From contig CAVTGO010000007.1 of NCBI GenBank assembly GCA_963734275.1, positions 124,001-188,000 on the forward strand: a stretch of 64,000 bases of DNA, read 5' to 3'. Under the pieces are notes generated by a model. The model ran no database searches. It had not been told where the DNA came from and saw only the letters and a program-made list of their open reading frames with translations. This DNA is from CAVTGO01 sp963734275 (GTDB lineage Bacteria; Actinomycetota; UBA4738; HRBIN12). This document shows, piece by piece, positions 53,080-62,285 of the stretch. The first letter of the stretch is position 1. Each line of letters opens with the position of its first letter. The position numbers and the translations under genes were made by a program.

Positions 53080-53365
53080 GGCGCAAGTGTCGTGTCTTCT
53101 CCGCCGCGCTGCAAGGCGATGACGAAGGCGCTCGCGGACGGCTGAGGCTTCACACGCGCCGGCCGGGTCCCGCACTGACGTGGTTGATGGCACAGCGTCG
53201 TATCGATCCTCTCGACCGATCGATCCTTGGCCCTCGAGACAACCGCGAGGCGGGTCGGCGCTCGCCTTCGTGAGCTGACGCTGCGGGCGATGGCTCTCCT
53301 AGCGCGGCCCCCCAGTCCGGTCGGCTGCCCAAGATCCCCGACCTCGTGACGTTGCGGCCGGAGCT

Positions 53366-54520
53366 CTACGGGGTCCAGGCGTACTGCTCGTACTCGGCCG
53401 TCTGGTGCGTGAGCTGCTGGAGGCCGCTCCCATCCAGGTTCGCGATCCACAGGTCCGTCTGGGAGATGTCCTGCCCCGAGATACGGGTCGGGTCTGCGAG
53501 CGAGCCTCGGATGAACAGCAACCGCGTCGCGTCCGGTGACCACACCGGGCCGTACGAGAACGATCCGTCGGCCGAGTCGGTTACGGCGATAAGCCCGCTG
53601 CCATCGGCATGCATGACGAACACGTCGGTGAAGTCACCGACCCGCATCGCGAAAGCGATCCATTCACCGTCTGGGGACCATTGTGCGCTGAACAGGACGT
53701 CGTTGGACCAGGGGCTGATGCGATGAGCCTTCTCCCCCGGTTCCACGACGAAGACGGCGCGTGGCGATTCCTTCCAGAAGGAGCCTGAGGATGCGACGAA
53801 CGTCACCCTCCGGTGATCGGGCGACCAGCTCGCCGAGGGCCCGACCGTCGGCAGTCCTGTCGTGGTGCCGGGCGGGTTGAGCTGGAGCAGGCGCCCTCCG
53901 TCCGTTTGGACTGAGTAAAGGTTCATCGGCGCTGACTCGCTGCCGCGTGATTTCACCGGTCGGAAGAAGAGGATCCTCGTTCCGTCCGGCGAGAACGCGA
54001 CCGGCCGGTCCGGCCGCTCACCGCTTCGCGTCACGCGCACCAGATCTTCGCCCTCTGGGGTGAAGGTGTAGATGCCGTTGCGCGCGGTTTCAGCGGTGTA
54101 GTCCTCGAACCCTTGTGCGGCGATCCGTTCTCCATCGGGCGACCATGGTCCGGGGCCGAGGTTCAGGGTGCTGTCGGCGATCTCAAGCACGGTGTAGTCG
54201 GAGCCATCCACGCCCAACACCGCGGGAAGCAGCCACGGGTTCTCGTCTCCGAAGACGGGGACCGCGAGGCGGGTTCCGTCCGGTGAGGCATGCGGACAGC
54301 AGGAGGGGACCAGCTGCGCCTCTTGCGACCCGTCGGGACTCATCGCGAAGGTCACGTCGATCTGGCTGCTCGGATCCTGCCGGGTGAACACGATCCGCCC
54401 GGGGGACGACGCAGCCGAACTCGTCGCGTCGCCGGTCGACCCTCGGTCCGTTCCTTCCTCCGATGTGCACCCCGCCAGCAAGATCAGACTGGCGGCCAAC
54501 GAGATTGCGATCCGCTTCAT
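53366..54520 (-). CDS. Propeller lipoprotein of the sigma module
   Basis: A 384-aa lipoprotein (signal MKRIAISLAASLILLAGC, lipobox Cys about residue 18) followed by a TolB-like propeller with WSPDGERIAAQ, FSPDGTRILFF, WSPDHRRVTFV, WSPDGEWIAFAM and WSPDATRLLFI. It is very similar blade by blade to the next upstream protein (RPVKSRGSES versus RPVKDFGGQD; QLTHQTAEYEQYAW versus QLTHRPAEYYRYAW), so it arose by duplication with the membrane span replaced by a lipid anchor. It starts 72 bp after that gene. Confidence 0.82.
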   Translation of the reverse strand: MKRIAISLAASLILLAGCTSEEGTDRGSTGDATSSAASSPGRIVFTRQDPSSQIDVTFAMSPDGSQEAQLVPSCCPHASPDGTRLAVPVFGDENPWLLPAVLGVDGSDYTVLEIADSTLNLGPGPWSPDGERIAAQGFEDYTAETARNGIYTFTPEGEDLVRVTRSGERPDRPVAFSPDGTRILFFRPVKSRGSESAPMNLYSVQTDGGRLLQLNPPGTTTGLPTVGPSASWSPDHRRVTFVASSGSFWKESPRAVFVVEPGEKAHRISPWSNDVLFSAQWSPDGEWIAFAMRVGDFTDVFVMHADGSGLIAVTDSADGSFSYGPVWSPDATRLLFIRGSLADPTRISGQDISQTDLWIANLDGSGLQQLTHQTAEYEQYAWTP

Positions 54521-54592
54521 CCCGGCCTCCCTTTGTGAACTCCAGGGAGGAGAAGTCATGACAGTGCGCAGCGTTTAGTCTTTGGCGCCGCA

Positions 54593-55861
54593 CTACGTTC
54601 CAGCGGCCGCCCCTGCCCACGCGTACCTGTAGTACTCCGCCGGCCGATGCGTGAGCTGGATGAGACCTGTGCCGTCCGCGTTCACGATCCAGAGGTCCGC
54701 ATCGAACGGCCCGCCGGTCGAGGTCCGAGGGAAGCCGGTCGAGCTCCGGACGAACACGAGCCTCGTTCCGTCTGGCGCCCAGACGGGCCCGGATGAGGAA
54801 AGGCCGTCGGAGCTATCGGTGATCTGCGTGAGCCCCGTGCCGTCGGGCTGGACGAGGAAGAGGTCGCGATCGTCGGGATGCGCCTCGCTGAAGGCGATCC
54901 ACCGGCCGTCCGGGGACCATTCGGCGCCGTCGATGTCACCCCAAGGCGTGATCCGACGCGGATGGCCGCCGTCGGCATCGACCACGAAGATGGCGCGAGG
55001 CGCCTCGAGGAACCGCCCCCTGGACGCGACGAACGTGACCGCGCGGCCGTCCGGCGACCAGCTCGCCTCGCGCCAGCCCGTAGTCGTGTTCGGGGGGTTG
55101 AGCCGGATGAGGTCGGCCCCGTCGGCGTTCACCACGAAGAGGTCTTGGCTGGCATCCTGGCCGCCGAAGTCCTTCACGGGGCGGACGAAGAGGATCCTCG
55201 AGCCGTCCGGCGAGTACCCACCGACCGGTCGTTCCTTCCCACCGGTCGGTGCGACGGTCAGCTGGACCAGGTCCCCTCCGTCGGAGGACCGGGCCGTGTA
55301 GACGCCGACCAAAGTCGGGTCGGCACCCTGAACCCCTTCGGCAACGAAGCGGGTGCCATCGGGGGACCAATCGGTCGGGGCGAGCCCCTGCAGGCTGGGG
55401 TCTGCGACCCCCAAGACCCTGCGGTTGGACCCGTCTAGGGTCACCACTGCCGGTTTCAGCCATTGGAAGGCGGTGCCAGTCGTATCCTGCAGCCCGAACA
55501 GGATCCGGGTGCCGTCTGGAGAGACGCTGAAGAGGTCGCCCGTGCCGATGCGAAGCGGCTCCCCTGTCTCGGAGCCCGTGGCTTCGATCACGTAGATGTA
55601 GTCGGTGTCGTCACCAGGGTCCTGGCGGGTGAACACGATCGTCACCCCGGACGACGACGCGGGGGTCTTCGAACCGACGTGCTGGAACGCGTACACGAGT
55701 CCGCCCAAGGCGACGACCGCGACGACCATCCCGAGGACGGCGGCGCCGATCCTGCGGTTGCGCTGCTTACGCTCGCGACGCGAGAACAGCCGGTCGAGGC
55801 CGCCCGGTGGCAGCTGGAACCGCTCGCTCTTTCGCTCGAGGTCGTCGCCGAAGTCAGGCAT
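54593..55861 (-). CDS. Sigma-coupled membrane-anchored propeller
   Basis: A 422-aa protein. The head (about 1-40) ends SRRERKQRNRRIG, a variant of the shared basic motif. A span (AAVLGMVVAVVALGGLVYAF) and one propeller follow: WSPDGTRFVAEG, YSPDGSRILFVR, WSPDGRAVTFVAS, WSPDGRWIAFSE and WAPDGTRLVFVR. The ATG overlaps the sigma stop by 8 nt, as in the 41.5-kb pair. Confidence 0.8.
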   Translation of the reverse strand: MPDFGDDLERKSERFQLPPGGLDRLFSRRERKQRNRRIGAAVLGMVVAVVALGGLVYAFQHVGSKTPASSSGVTIVFTRQDPGDDTDYIYVIEATGSETGEPLRIGTGDLFSVSPDGTRILFGLQDTTGTAFQWLKPAVVTLDGSNRRVLGVADPSLQGLAPTDWSPDGTRFVAEGVQGADPTLVGVYTARSSDGGDLVQLTVAPTGGKERPVGGYSPDGSRILFVRPVKDFGGQDASQDLFVVNADGADLIRLNPPNTTTGWREASWSPDGRAVTFVASRGRFLEAPRAIFVVDADGGHPRRITPWGDIDGAEWSPDGRWIAFSEAHPDDRDLFLVQPDGTGLTQITDSSDGLSSSGPVWAPDGTRLVFVRSSTGFPRTSTGGPFDADLWIVNADGTGLIQLTHRPAEYYRYAWAGAAAGT

Positions 55862-56390
55862 CGTCGGACTCCATCGCTCGTCTCATCGCTGCCCGTCCCT
55901 GGGACGCGAGCGCGCGGACCGTGACCGGCCGGACGCCGAGCAACTCCCCCGCGGCCTCGGAGCTGTAGCCGAGCAGCTCGGTGAGCACGATTGCCGCTCG
56001 TTGACGGGGACTGAGCTCGGACAAGCCCTGCTCGACCATGAACCGGGCGTCGGCGGCCGCGTACTCGTCGGCGGGCTCGCCCACGCCGAGTGTGCGCCGG
56101 AGCGCCATCGCGGCTCGTCGCGACCGGCGCTTGTAGGCGTTGAAGGCCGTTCGATACAGGTAGCCGGTCGGGTCCTCCATCTGCCGGACGTGGTCCCAAC
56201 GCTCGAACACGTTGAGGAACGCGTCCTGCATCACCTCCTCGGCTTCGTGGCGATTCCCCGTGATCAGGCACAGCCGCCGGAACATCGGAGGGCTCTCGGC
56301 CTCGAAGAACTCCTCGAAGCTCTGGGCGTCGCTCACGGCCTGCCCGACCGGGAACGCGTCCGAGACCACCAGCCGGAGCGGTTGCGGCAT
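55854..56390 (-). CDS. ECF sigma factor with LexA-box-like promoter element
   Basis: 178 aa from ATG 56390; a longer frame exists but would overlap the carbonic anhydrase gene. Region 2: QSFEEFFEAESPPMFRRLCL and RHEAEEVMQDAFLNVFERWD. Region 4: LSPRQRAAIVLTELLGYSSE and VRPVTVRALASQGRAAMRRA. It begins the operon sigma, propeller, propeller-lipoprotein. A perfect 14-bp palindrome lies 17 nt upstream of the start. Confidence 0.9.
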   Translation of the reverse strand: MPQPLRLVVSDAFPVGQAVSDAQSFEEFFEAESPPMFRRLCLITGNRHEAEEVMQDAFLNVFERWDHVRQMEDPTGYLYRTAFNAYKRRSRRAAMALRRTLGVGEPADEYAAADARFMVEQGLSELSPRQRAAIVLTELLGYSSEAAGELLGVRPVTVRALASQGRAAMRRAMESDDA

Positions 56391-56407
56391 CCCGAGGGAA
56401 GAAGACG

Positions 56408-56421
56408 CGAACAGCTGTTCG
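56408..56421. promoter_or_regulatory. LexA (SOS) box-like palindrome
   Basis: CGAACAGCTGTTCG is a perfect palindrome matching the CGAAC-N4-GTTCG LexA operator of Bacillus and actinobacteria. It sits in the 34-bp gap between the carbonic anhydrase stop and the sigma ATG. Confidence 0.55.
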
Positions 56422-56424
56422 TGT

Positions 56425-57054
56425 TTAGCCGGTCGGATCGCACGGCTGGTGGCAAAGGAGGAGCGCCCCTTCCCGAACGCTCCGCTCATCGAAGCACAAC
56501 GGCCGCCGGTCCACCCGACGCCGCTTGTCAGAGCGGCACGAAGGGGTGGCGTCTACGCGTCCGCCACCCTCTTCGATCCGTCCCGTGCGAACGTCGTAGA
56601 CCCAGCCCGAGACCTCGACGTCCTTCGGGAGGAACGGGTTCGTCCGGAGCGTGAGCACGTCCTCCCGCACACTCTCCTCGACGTCGGAGAACGGCATGAA
56701 GTCGATGTGGTTGGCGCGCTCGCCCGTCTCGCCCTCGAGCTTGCCCCAGATGTCCTCGTTCGTGAACGTGAGCATCCCGCAGTCCGTGTGATGGATGACC
56801 ATGAACTGCCGGGTGCCGAGCAGCTGCGACGAGATGATCAGCGAGCGAGCCGCGTCATCCGACGCCCGTCCGCCTGCGTTGCGCACGACGTGAGCGTCGC
56901 CGATCTCCAAGCCGAGGAACCGCTCCGGGTGCACCCGCGCGTCGATGCACGTCAGCACGGCGACGGGGAGATTGGGTGGGAGCTGTGCGTCCCCTTTCTC
57001 GAACCCTTCCGCGAACGTCTTGTTCGATGCGAGCAACCGATCGAGACCGGCCAA
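56425..57054 (-). CDS. Beta-carbonic anhydrase
   Basis: Interconverts CO2 and bicarbonate with zinc. The 209-aa protein has the first zinc Cys and Asp-Arg dyad in AVLTCIDARV (about residue 36), VVRNAGGRASDDAARSLIIS and the second zinc pair in MVIHHTDCGML (His about 89, Cys about 92). The start is TTG 57054 with AAGGAGG 8 nt upstream. The last 40 residues are low-complexity and extend past the domain; a frameshift near the 3' end is possible. Confidence 0.88.
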   Translation of the reverse strand: MAGLDRLLASNKTFAEGFEKGDAQLPPNLPVAVLTCIDARVHPERFLGLEIGDAHVVRNAGGRASDDAARSLIISSQLLGTRQFMVIHHTDCGMLTFTNEDIWGKLEGETGERANHIDFMPFSDVEESVREDVLTLRTNPFLPKDVEVSGWVYDVRTGRIEEGGGRVDATPSCRSDKRRRVDRRPLCFDERSVREGALLLCHQPCDPTG

Positions 57055-57150
57055 CGGTGCCTCCTTCTCCGAGGGCCGGCAATCGTACCGGAGCGGCGTG
57101 TCGCCTCAGAACGGGCTTCGTGACCAGGACGATCAGGGCCGAAACCTTGC

Positions 57151-57360
57151 TCAGGCGACCGCCAAGACGCCCCGGTCATGGGCTCGGAGCTGCAGGAGCT
57201 GGATGACATCCGCCTGGTGAAGCTCGTCGAGTTGGAAGCCGTGCCGCGCGATCGCGCGACGGTAGGGCTCGACGTGGTGGGGCTGGAGCTTCATCACGAA
57301 CCTGAAGGAACCGTTGGAAGCGACGACTCGGGTGGGCACGATCTCCGTGTGAATGCTCAT
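57151..57360 (-). CDS. Small hypothetical protein
   Basis: A 69-aa frame from ATG 57360: it begins MSIHTEIVPTRVVASN, then has FRFVMKLQPHHVEPYRRA and ELHQADVIQLLQLRAHD. It is not low-complexity and the frame is free of the usual GC-rich bias, but no family is recognised and no clear SD site is seen. Confidence 0.4.
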   Translation of the reverse strand: MSIHTEIVPTRVVASNGSFRFVMKLQPHHVEPYRRAIARHGFQLDELHQADVIQLLQLRAHDRGVLAVA

Positions 57361-57505
57361 ACCCAAGGTGTCGGACGGAGGCCGGGTCGCCCAGAGCGTA
57401 GATACCCCTCGAACCTCGGTCACGCGCGAACCTAGGTAGAAAGCGTCCTTCCTGAAGACTCGCCTCCTTCGGGGCGTTCGGGGCCGGTCGGTAGACTCCG
57501 GCGCG

Positions 57506-58879
57506 ATGCACCGCCCGCACAGTCGTCGTTCGTTCCTACGGGGGACCGCGCTCGGCGCCGCCTCGGCGTTCCTCGCCGCCTGTACCCGGGCGCTGCGAGG
57601 TCCCGAGCCCACGTGGGCGCCGCCGATCGCGTTCGGCGTGGCGCCGGACCCCGTCGACGCGACCGCGTTCGACACGGCCACGCCTATCAAGCGCGTCGTG
57701 TACATCGTCAAGGAGAACCGGACCTTCGACCACATGTTCGGGCGGTTCCCCGGTGCGGATGGCGTGACGGTGGGGATGGACGCCGGTGCCGAACGGCCGC
57801 TCACCCCCGCAACGCGCGGCGCGATCGCCGAGGACATCGAGCACTGCTACGAGTGCGCGATCGAGGCCTGGAACGAGGGCAAGATGGACGGGTTCAACCG
57901 GAACGAGGCCGCCGACCGCGACGCCTACACGCAGTTCCTGCCCGAGGACCTCCCGAACTACTGGGCCTGGGCCGAGCGGTTCGTCCTGCTCGACAACTTC
58001 TTCACCTCGGCCCACGGGCCGTCGTTCCCGAACCACCTCTATGCGATCGCGGCCAGCGCGGGCGGCGCGTACGAGAATCCCGTCCAGGACCGAGCCGTCC
58101 TCCGGCGACGCCATCGCGAGACCGGCCTGTTCAAGGCGTGGGGGTGCGACTCGCTGAGCGACGCGTACGTCGGGATCAGGGACGCCGAGGGGAACCTCGA
58201 CCGCGCGTTCCCGTGCTTCGACCTCGAGACCGCGGGCGATCTGCTGGATCGCAAGCGGATCCCCTGGGCGAACTACTCGGCGACGCCGTACCAGAACGGC
58301 TACATCTGGAACGCGTTCTCGGCGATCTCGCGGTACCGCAACGATCCCGACCGATGGGCGCGCCACGTGTTCCCCGTGGACGACCTCGTCCGGCACATCC
58401 GGGAGGATCGCCTACCGCCGGTTACCTGGGTGACGCCGCGGTTCGAGGTCTCCGACCATCCCGAGTACAGCCTCTGCTGGGGTGAGACCTGGTCCACGAA
58501 GGTGCTGAACGCGATCATGGAGAGTCCCATGTGGGAGGAGACCGCGGTCTTCCTCACGTGGGACGACTACGGCGGCTTCTACGACCACGTTCCGCCACCG
58601 CAGGTGGACGCCTTCGGGCTCGGGATCCGCGCGCCGATGCTGGTGATCTCGCCCTACGCCAAGCACGGCCACGTGAGCCACGAGCTCGGCGAGTTCTCGT
58701 CGGTCGTCCGCTTCGTCCAGGACAACTGGGGCCTGCCGCAGCTCGCCGAGCGCGACCGGGCGGCCACGCCGTTGCTCGACGCTTTCGACTTCGATCAGCG
58801 GCCCCGCCCGCCCGACGTCCTGCCGCTTCCGAGGGACTGTGAAGGGGAGGTGTTCCCGGATGCTCCGCCCGGCGCGTAG
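57506..58879 (+). CDS. Tat-exported phosphoesterase (phospholipase C / acid phosphatase family)
   Basis: A 457-aa protein. The twin-arginine signal is SRRSFLRGTALGAASAFLAA with a possible lipobox Cys. The catalytic domain (alkaline phosphatase superfamily, bacterial phospholipase C type) begins VVYIVKENRTFDHMFGRFPG with the metal Glu-Asn and Thr nucleophile, continues SAHGPSFPNHLYAIAA, and closes with TWDDYGGFYDHVPPP and the metal-binding ISPYAKHGHVSHE. It should hydrolyse phosphodiesters or phosphomonoesters outside the membrane. It is a single gene. Confidence 0.85.
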   Translation: MHRPHSRRSFLRGTALGAASAFLAACTRALRGPEPTWAPPIAFGVAPDPVDATAFDTATPIKRVVYIVKENRTFDHMFGRFPGADGVTVGMDAGAERPLTPATRGAIAEDIEHCYECAIEAWNEGKMDGFNRNEAADRDAYTQFLPEDLPNYWAWAERFVLLDNFFTSAHGPSFPNHLYAIAASAGGAYENPVQDRAVLRRRHRETGLFKAWGCDSLSDAYVGIRDAEGNLDRAFPCFDLETAGDLLDRKRIPWANYSATPYQNGYIWNAFSAISRYRNDPDRWARHVFPVDDLVRHIREDRLPPVTWVTPRFEVSDHPEYSLCWGETWSTKVLNAIMESPMWEETAVFLTWDDYGGFYDHVPPPQVDAFGLGIRAPMLVISPYAKHGHVSHELGEFSSVVRFVQDNWGLPQLAERDRAATPLLDAFDFDQRPRPPDVLPLPRDCEGEVFPDAPPGA

Positions 58880-58900
58880 CAGGCGCGACCGGCGCACCGC

Positions 58901-59875
58901 TCAGGCGAAGAGCTCCTTCTCCCAGCGGTCCCACGCGAGCTCCATCGTCATGCCGGCGCGGTCGTAGAGCCGGGTCGCCCCCGTCGGGTTCTCCGAGTCC
59001 ACGATCAGGACGGACCTCGAGAGACCCCGCCGCCGGAACGCGTCGAAGGCCGAGTGGAGCAGGGCCAGGCCGAGCCCCCGGCCGCGCCACTGGCGGCGCA
59101 CCCCCAGCTCCTCGACGGACCCCGCCTCCGAGTCCATCCCGGTCCCCGCCGCTCCGATCAGCGCGCCGGCGATCGCGTCGCCCTCGACCGCGACGTACCA
59201 CAGGCTCGGGTCGAAGTTCGCGCCGGGGTTGGCGATCCGGTCGTGGTGCCAGACCTCGTATGGCTGTGTCCCGGCGCCCCAGTGGTCCTCGAACGCCTCG
59301 GTCAGGGCGGCGTGGACGGCTCCTGCATCCCTCGCCTCGACGAACGGACGGAGCTCAAGGCCTTCGGGGAGACCGGGGTTCGTCGCTCCGTCGTTGAGGT
59401 CCCGCGTCATGCTCCAGAACGTGCGGACGGGCCGGTACCCGTGGTCGCGGAACAGCTGGGCCGCCGCCTCGTTCTGGACGAACCTCGAGACGTGCACGGT
59501 CTTCCTGCCGGGCGGCGCGGACTCGAGGCGTCTGGCCGCGCGGGCCTCTCCGAGGGCCGTGACGAAGGATCCGAGCCCGCGACCCCACGCCTCGGGATGG
59601 ATCAGTCCGAGGGCGAACGCGTACCGCGTCTGTGGATCGTCGGCGAGGAGCAGGAAGCCGGCGACCACCGCGCCCGTCTCGTCCTCGACGAGCGCTGCAT
59701 CCCGTTCCAACGAGAACCCCGGCGTCTGGAGGTCGCCGAGGATGTCGTCCGCCGTCGTCCAGGTCACGCCGGCCTCGCCGAGCGTGGCGGCGTTGAACAC
59801 GTCGGCAAGGATCGAGGCGTCGTCGAGCGTGACGGCGCGAAGGACGTACCCCTCGGGCGGTCGCGGATCCTCCAT
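58901..59875 (-). CDS. Double-GNAT acetyltransferase (mycothiol-synthase-like)
   Basis: A 324-aa protein with two GNAT folds. The first has LGLIHPEAWGRGLGSFVTAL; the second has ALTEAFEDHWGAG, LGVRRQWRGRGLGLALLHSA and VDSENPTGATRLYDRAGM. It is a clear paralogue of the gene at 48.0 kb (same EAFEDHWG and NPTGATRLY marks). ATG 59875 is chosen because upstream frame is antisense to the MFS gene's 5' region. It diverges from that transporter gene by 58 bp. Confidence 0.83.
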   Translation of the reverse strand: MEDPRPPEGYVLRAVTLDDASILADVFNAATLGEAGVTWTTADDILGDLQTPGFSLERDAALVEDETGAVVAGFLLLADDPQTRYAFALGLIHPEAWGRGLGSFVTALGEARAARRLESAPPGRKTVHVSRFVQNEAAAQLFRDHGYRPVRTFWSMTRDLNDGATNPGLPEGLELRPFVEARDAGAVHAALTEAFEDHWGAGTQPYEVWHHDRIANPGANFDPSLWYVAVEGDAIAGALIGAAGTGMDSEAGSVEELGVRRQWRGRGLGLALLHSAFDAFRRRGLSRSVLIVDSENPTGATRLYDRAGMTMELAWDRWEKELFA

Positions 59876-59933
59876 CCTCAGATGTTGACAGGCGCCGCGA
59901 AGGGCGTCGACGCCGGGCCGTATGCTCGCCGCC

Positions 59934-61259
59934 ATGGAGCGGCCCCCGTTCGTCGATCGCGTCGGCATCCTTCGGCCGCTGCGCGTCCGCGACTTCGCCT
60001 TCCTCTGGGGCGGCATGACGGTCTCGTTCATCGGCGACGGCATCTACATCGTCGCGATCGCGTGGCAGACCTACGACCTGTCGAACTCGCCGTCCGCGCT
60101 CGCCGCGGTGGGCATCGCCTGGAGCCTCCCCCAGATGGCGTTGCTGCTCTTCTCGGGCGTGTTGTCGGACCGGCTCGACCGGCGTCACCTGATGATCGCC
60201 GGCGACGTGATCCGGGGCCTCGCCATCGGCGCGATCGGCGTGCTGTCGATCGTGGGGGCGCTCACGATGCCGCGATTGATCCCGCTCGTCGTGGTCTACG
60301 GGGCCGGGCAGGCCGTCTTCGGGCCCGCGTTCAACTCGATCGTCCCGACGATCGTCCCGGGCGACCTGCTCGTCGAGGCCAACTCTCTCGGCCAGTTCGT
60401 GCGGCCGGTGGCCTGGACGCTGATCGGTCCGATCGTCGGCGGCGCGCTCGTCGCCGCGTTCGGGGCGGGGTGGGCGTTCGTGGCGGACGCGGGGACGTTC
60501 GTGTTCTCGGCGCTGATGATCCTCGCGATCCGAACCCGGCACGTCCCCAGGTCGGCCGACGAGCGCCTCTCGACGTGGGCGGACATGAAGGAGGGGCTCG
60601 CGTACGTGCGCGGGAACACCTGGCTGTGGGTGGCCATGGTCGCGGCCACCGTGAGTCTGCTCGCGACGTGGGGACCCTGGGAGGTCCTCGTCCCGTACGT
60701 CATCCGGAACGACCTCGACGGGTCGGCGGCGGCGCTCGGCCTCGTGTATGGGGCGGGCGGCGTCGGCGCGGTCGCCGCCGCGCTCGCGATGGGCCAGCGC
60801 GGTCGCCTGCCGCGGAAGGCCGTCACGATCCTGTACGTGGCCTGGGCGATCGGGATGCTGGCGACCGCGGGCTTCGGCATCGTGACCCGGCTCTGGGAGG
60901 CGATGCTGGTCGCGCTGGTGGCGGAGACGTGCATCACGGTGCTGATCGTGATCTGGATCACGCTCGTCCAGCGGCTCGTGCCGCAGGAGCTCCTCGGGCG
61001 CGTGTCGAGCCTCGACTGGATGATCTCGACGGCGGGCGTACCGCTCTCGTTCGCCCTGATCGGTCCCGCATCCGACGCGTTCGGCGTGGACGCCACGCTG
61101 ATCGGCGCCGGGGTGCTCGGCGCCGCGATCACGATCGCGTTCATGTTCTATCCGGGCGCCCGCGGGCCGGAGCACGACGGCTCGCTCGAGGCCGTGCTCG
61201 CCGAGGAGCCCGCGACGGCCGGCGCCTCGGTAGGGCCCGGCCGAGCACCCTCCCAATAG
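59934..61259 (+). CDS. Major facilitator superfamily exporter
   Basis: A 441-aa integral membrane protein with about 12 hydrophobic segments. It has the MFS motif in the 2-3 loop (FSGVLSDRLDRRHLMIAGDV) and a long central cytoplasmic loop with DMKEGLAYVRGNTW. It resembles EntS/MdtG-like drug and siderophore exporters. The first ATG at 59922 would add four residues; I prefer 59934, MERPPFVDRVGIL. Confidence 0.87.
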   Translation: MERPPFVDRVGILRPLRVRDFAFLWGGMTVSFIGDGIYIVAIAWQTYDLSNSPSALAAVGIAWSLPQMALLLFSGVLSDRLDRRHLMIAGDVIRGLAIGAIGVLSIVGALTMPRLIPLVVVYGAGQAVFGPAFNSIVPTIVPGDLLVEANSLGQFVRPVAWTLIGPIVGGALVAAFGAGWAFVADAGTFVFSALMILAIRTRHVPRSADERLSTWADMKEGLAYVRGNTWLWVAMVAATVSLLATWGPWEVLVPYVIRNDLDGSAAALGLVYGAGGVGAVAAALAMGQRGRLPRKAVTILYVAWAIGMLATAGFGIVTRLWEAMLVALVAETCITVLIVIWITLVQRLVPQELLGRVSSLDWMISTAGVPLSFALIGPASDAFGVDATLIGAGVLGAAITIAFMFYPGARGPEHDGSLEAVLAEEPATAGASVGPGRAPSQ

Positions 61260-61269
61260 ACTGCCGCGG

Positions 61270-62241
61270 ATGGAATACCGGCACCTCGGGAGGCTGGGTC
61301 TGAAGGTCAGCCCGCTCTGTCTCGGCACGATGAACTTCGGTCCCGAGACGACGGAGCCGGACGCGTTCGCGATCATGGACCGCGCGCTCGAGCTGGGGAT
61401 CAACTTCTTCGACACGGCGAACGTCTACGGTCGGAAGCGTGGGGTCGGGACGACCGAGACGATCGTCGGCAACTGGCTCGCGAAGGGCGAGGGTCGCCGC
61501 GACAAGGTCGTTCTCGCCACGAAGGTCTACGGCGAGATAGGAACGTGGCCGAACGAGTCGCGGCTGTCGGCCCTGCACATCCGCCGGGCGTGCGATGCGA
61601 GCCTGCAGCGACTGCAGACCGACCACATCGACCTGTACCAGATGCATCACGTCTACCGCCAGGCCGCCTGGGACGAGATCTGGCAGGCGTTCGAGGTCCT
61701 CGTGCACCAGGGCAAGATCCTCTACGTCGGCTCGAGCAACTTCGGCGGTTGGCACATCGCGCAGGCGAACGAGACCGCCAGGGCGCGCCACTTCCTCGGC
61801 CTGGCCTCCGAGCAGTGCCTCTACAACCTCGCCAACCGGTGGAGCGAGCTCGAGGTGCTCCCGGCGGCCGAGGGCTACGGCATGGGCGTGCTCCCGTGGA
61901 GCCCACTGGGCAGGGGCATCCTCGGCGGCATCCTCGGGGACATCCAGGGCGGCCGTCGCTCGCAGGGGTGGGCGCAGGAGCACCTCGAGAAGCACCGGCC
62001 GAAGCTCGAGGCCTACGAGGCGTTCTGCGAGGAGCTCGGCGAAGCCCCGGCCGACGTCGCGCTCGCGTGGCTACTGGCGAACCCCGCCGTGACGGCGCCG
62101 ATCATCGGACCCCGGACGATGGCCCAGCTCGAGGGATCGATGCACGCCCTGGAGCTCTCGCTCGACGAGGACTCGATGCGGCGCCTCGACCAGATCTGGC
62201 CGGGTCCGGGCGGCGCCGCGCCCGAGGCATACGCCTGGTAG
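61270..62241 (+). CDS. Aldo/keto reductase
   Basis: A 323-aa NADPH-dependent reductase with the catalytic tetrad visible: Asp and Tyr in NFFDTANVYGRKRGVGTTE (about 51-56), Lys in KVVLATKVYG (about 81) and His in DHIDLYQMHHVYRQ (about 124). GSSNFGGWHI and the cofactor-phosphate region PIIGPRTMAQLEGS follow. It starts 10 bp after the MFS gene and may be co-transcribed. Confidence 0.92.
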   Translation: MEYRHLGRLGLKVSPLCLGTMNFGPETTEPDAFAIMDRALELGINFFDTANVYGRKRGVGTTETIVGNWLAKGEGRRDKVVLATKVYGEIGTWPNESRLSALHIRRACDASLQRLQTDHIDLYQMHHVYRQAAWDEIWQAFEVLVHQGKILYVGSSNFGGWHIAQANETARARHFLGLASEQCLYNLANRWSELEVLPAAEGYGMGVLPWSPLGRGILGGILGDIQGGRRSQGWAQEHLEKHRPKLEAYEAFCEELGEAPADVALAWLLANPAVTAPIIGPRTMAQLEGSMHALELSLDEDSMRRLDQIWPGPGGAAPEAYAW

Positions 62242-62285
62242 CAGGCACCGGCGGTCACCGTTTGCGCATGCGGTAAGGTCGCCGC

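Noticed and set aside
57536..58396. 286-codon minus-strand frame opposite the phosphoesterase
   Set aside because: Antisense to a protein with clear Tat and phosphoesterase motifs; no independent support.
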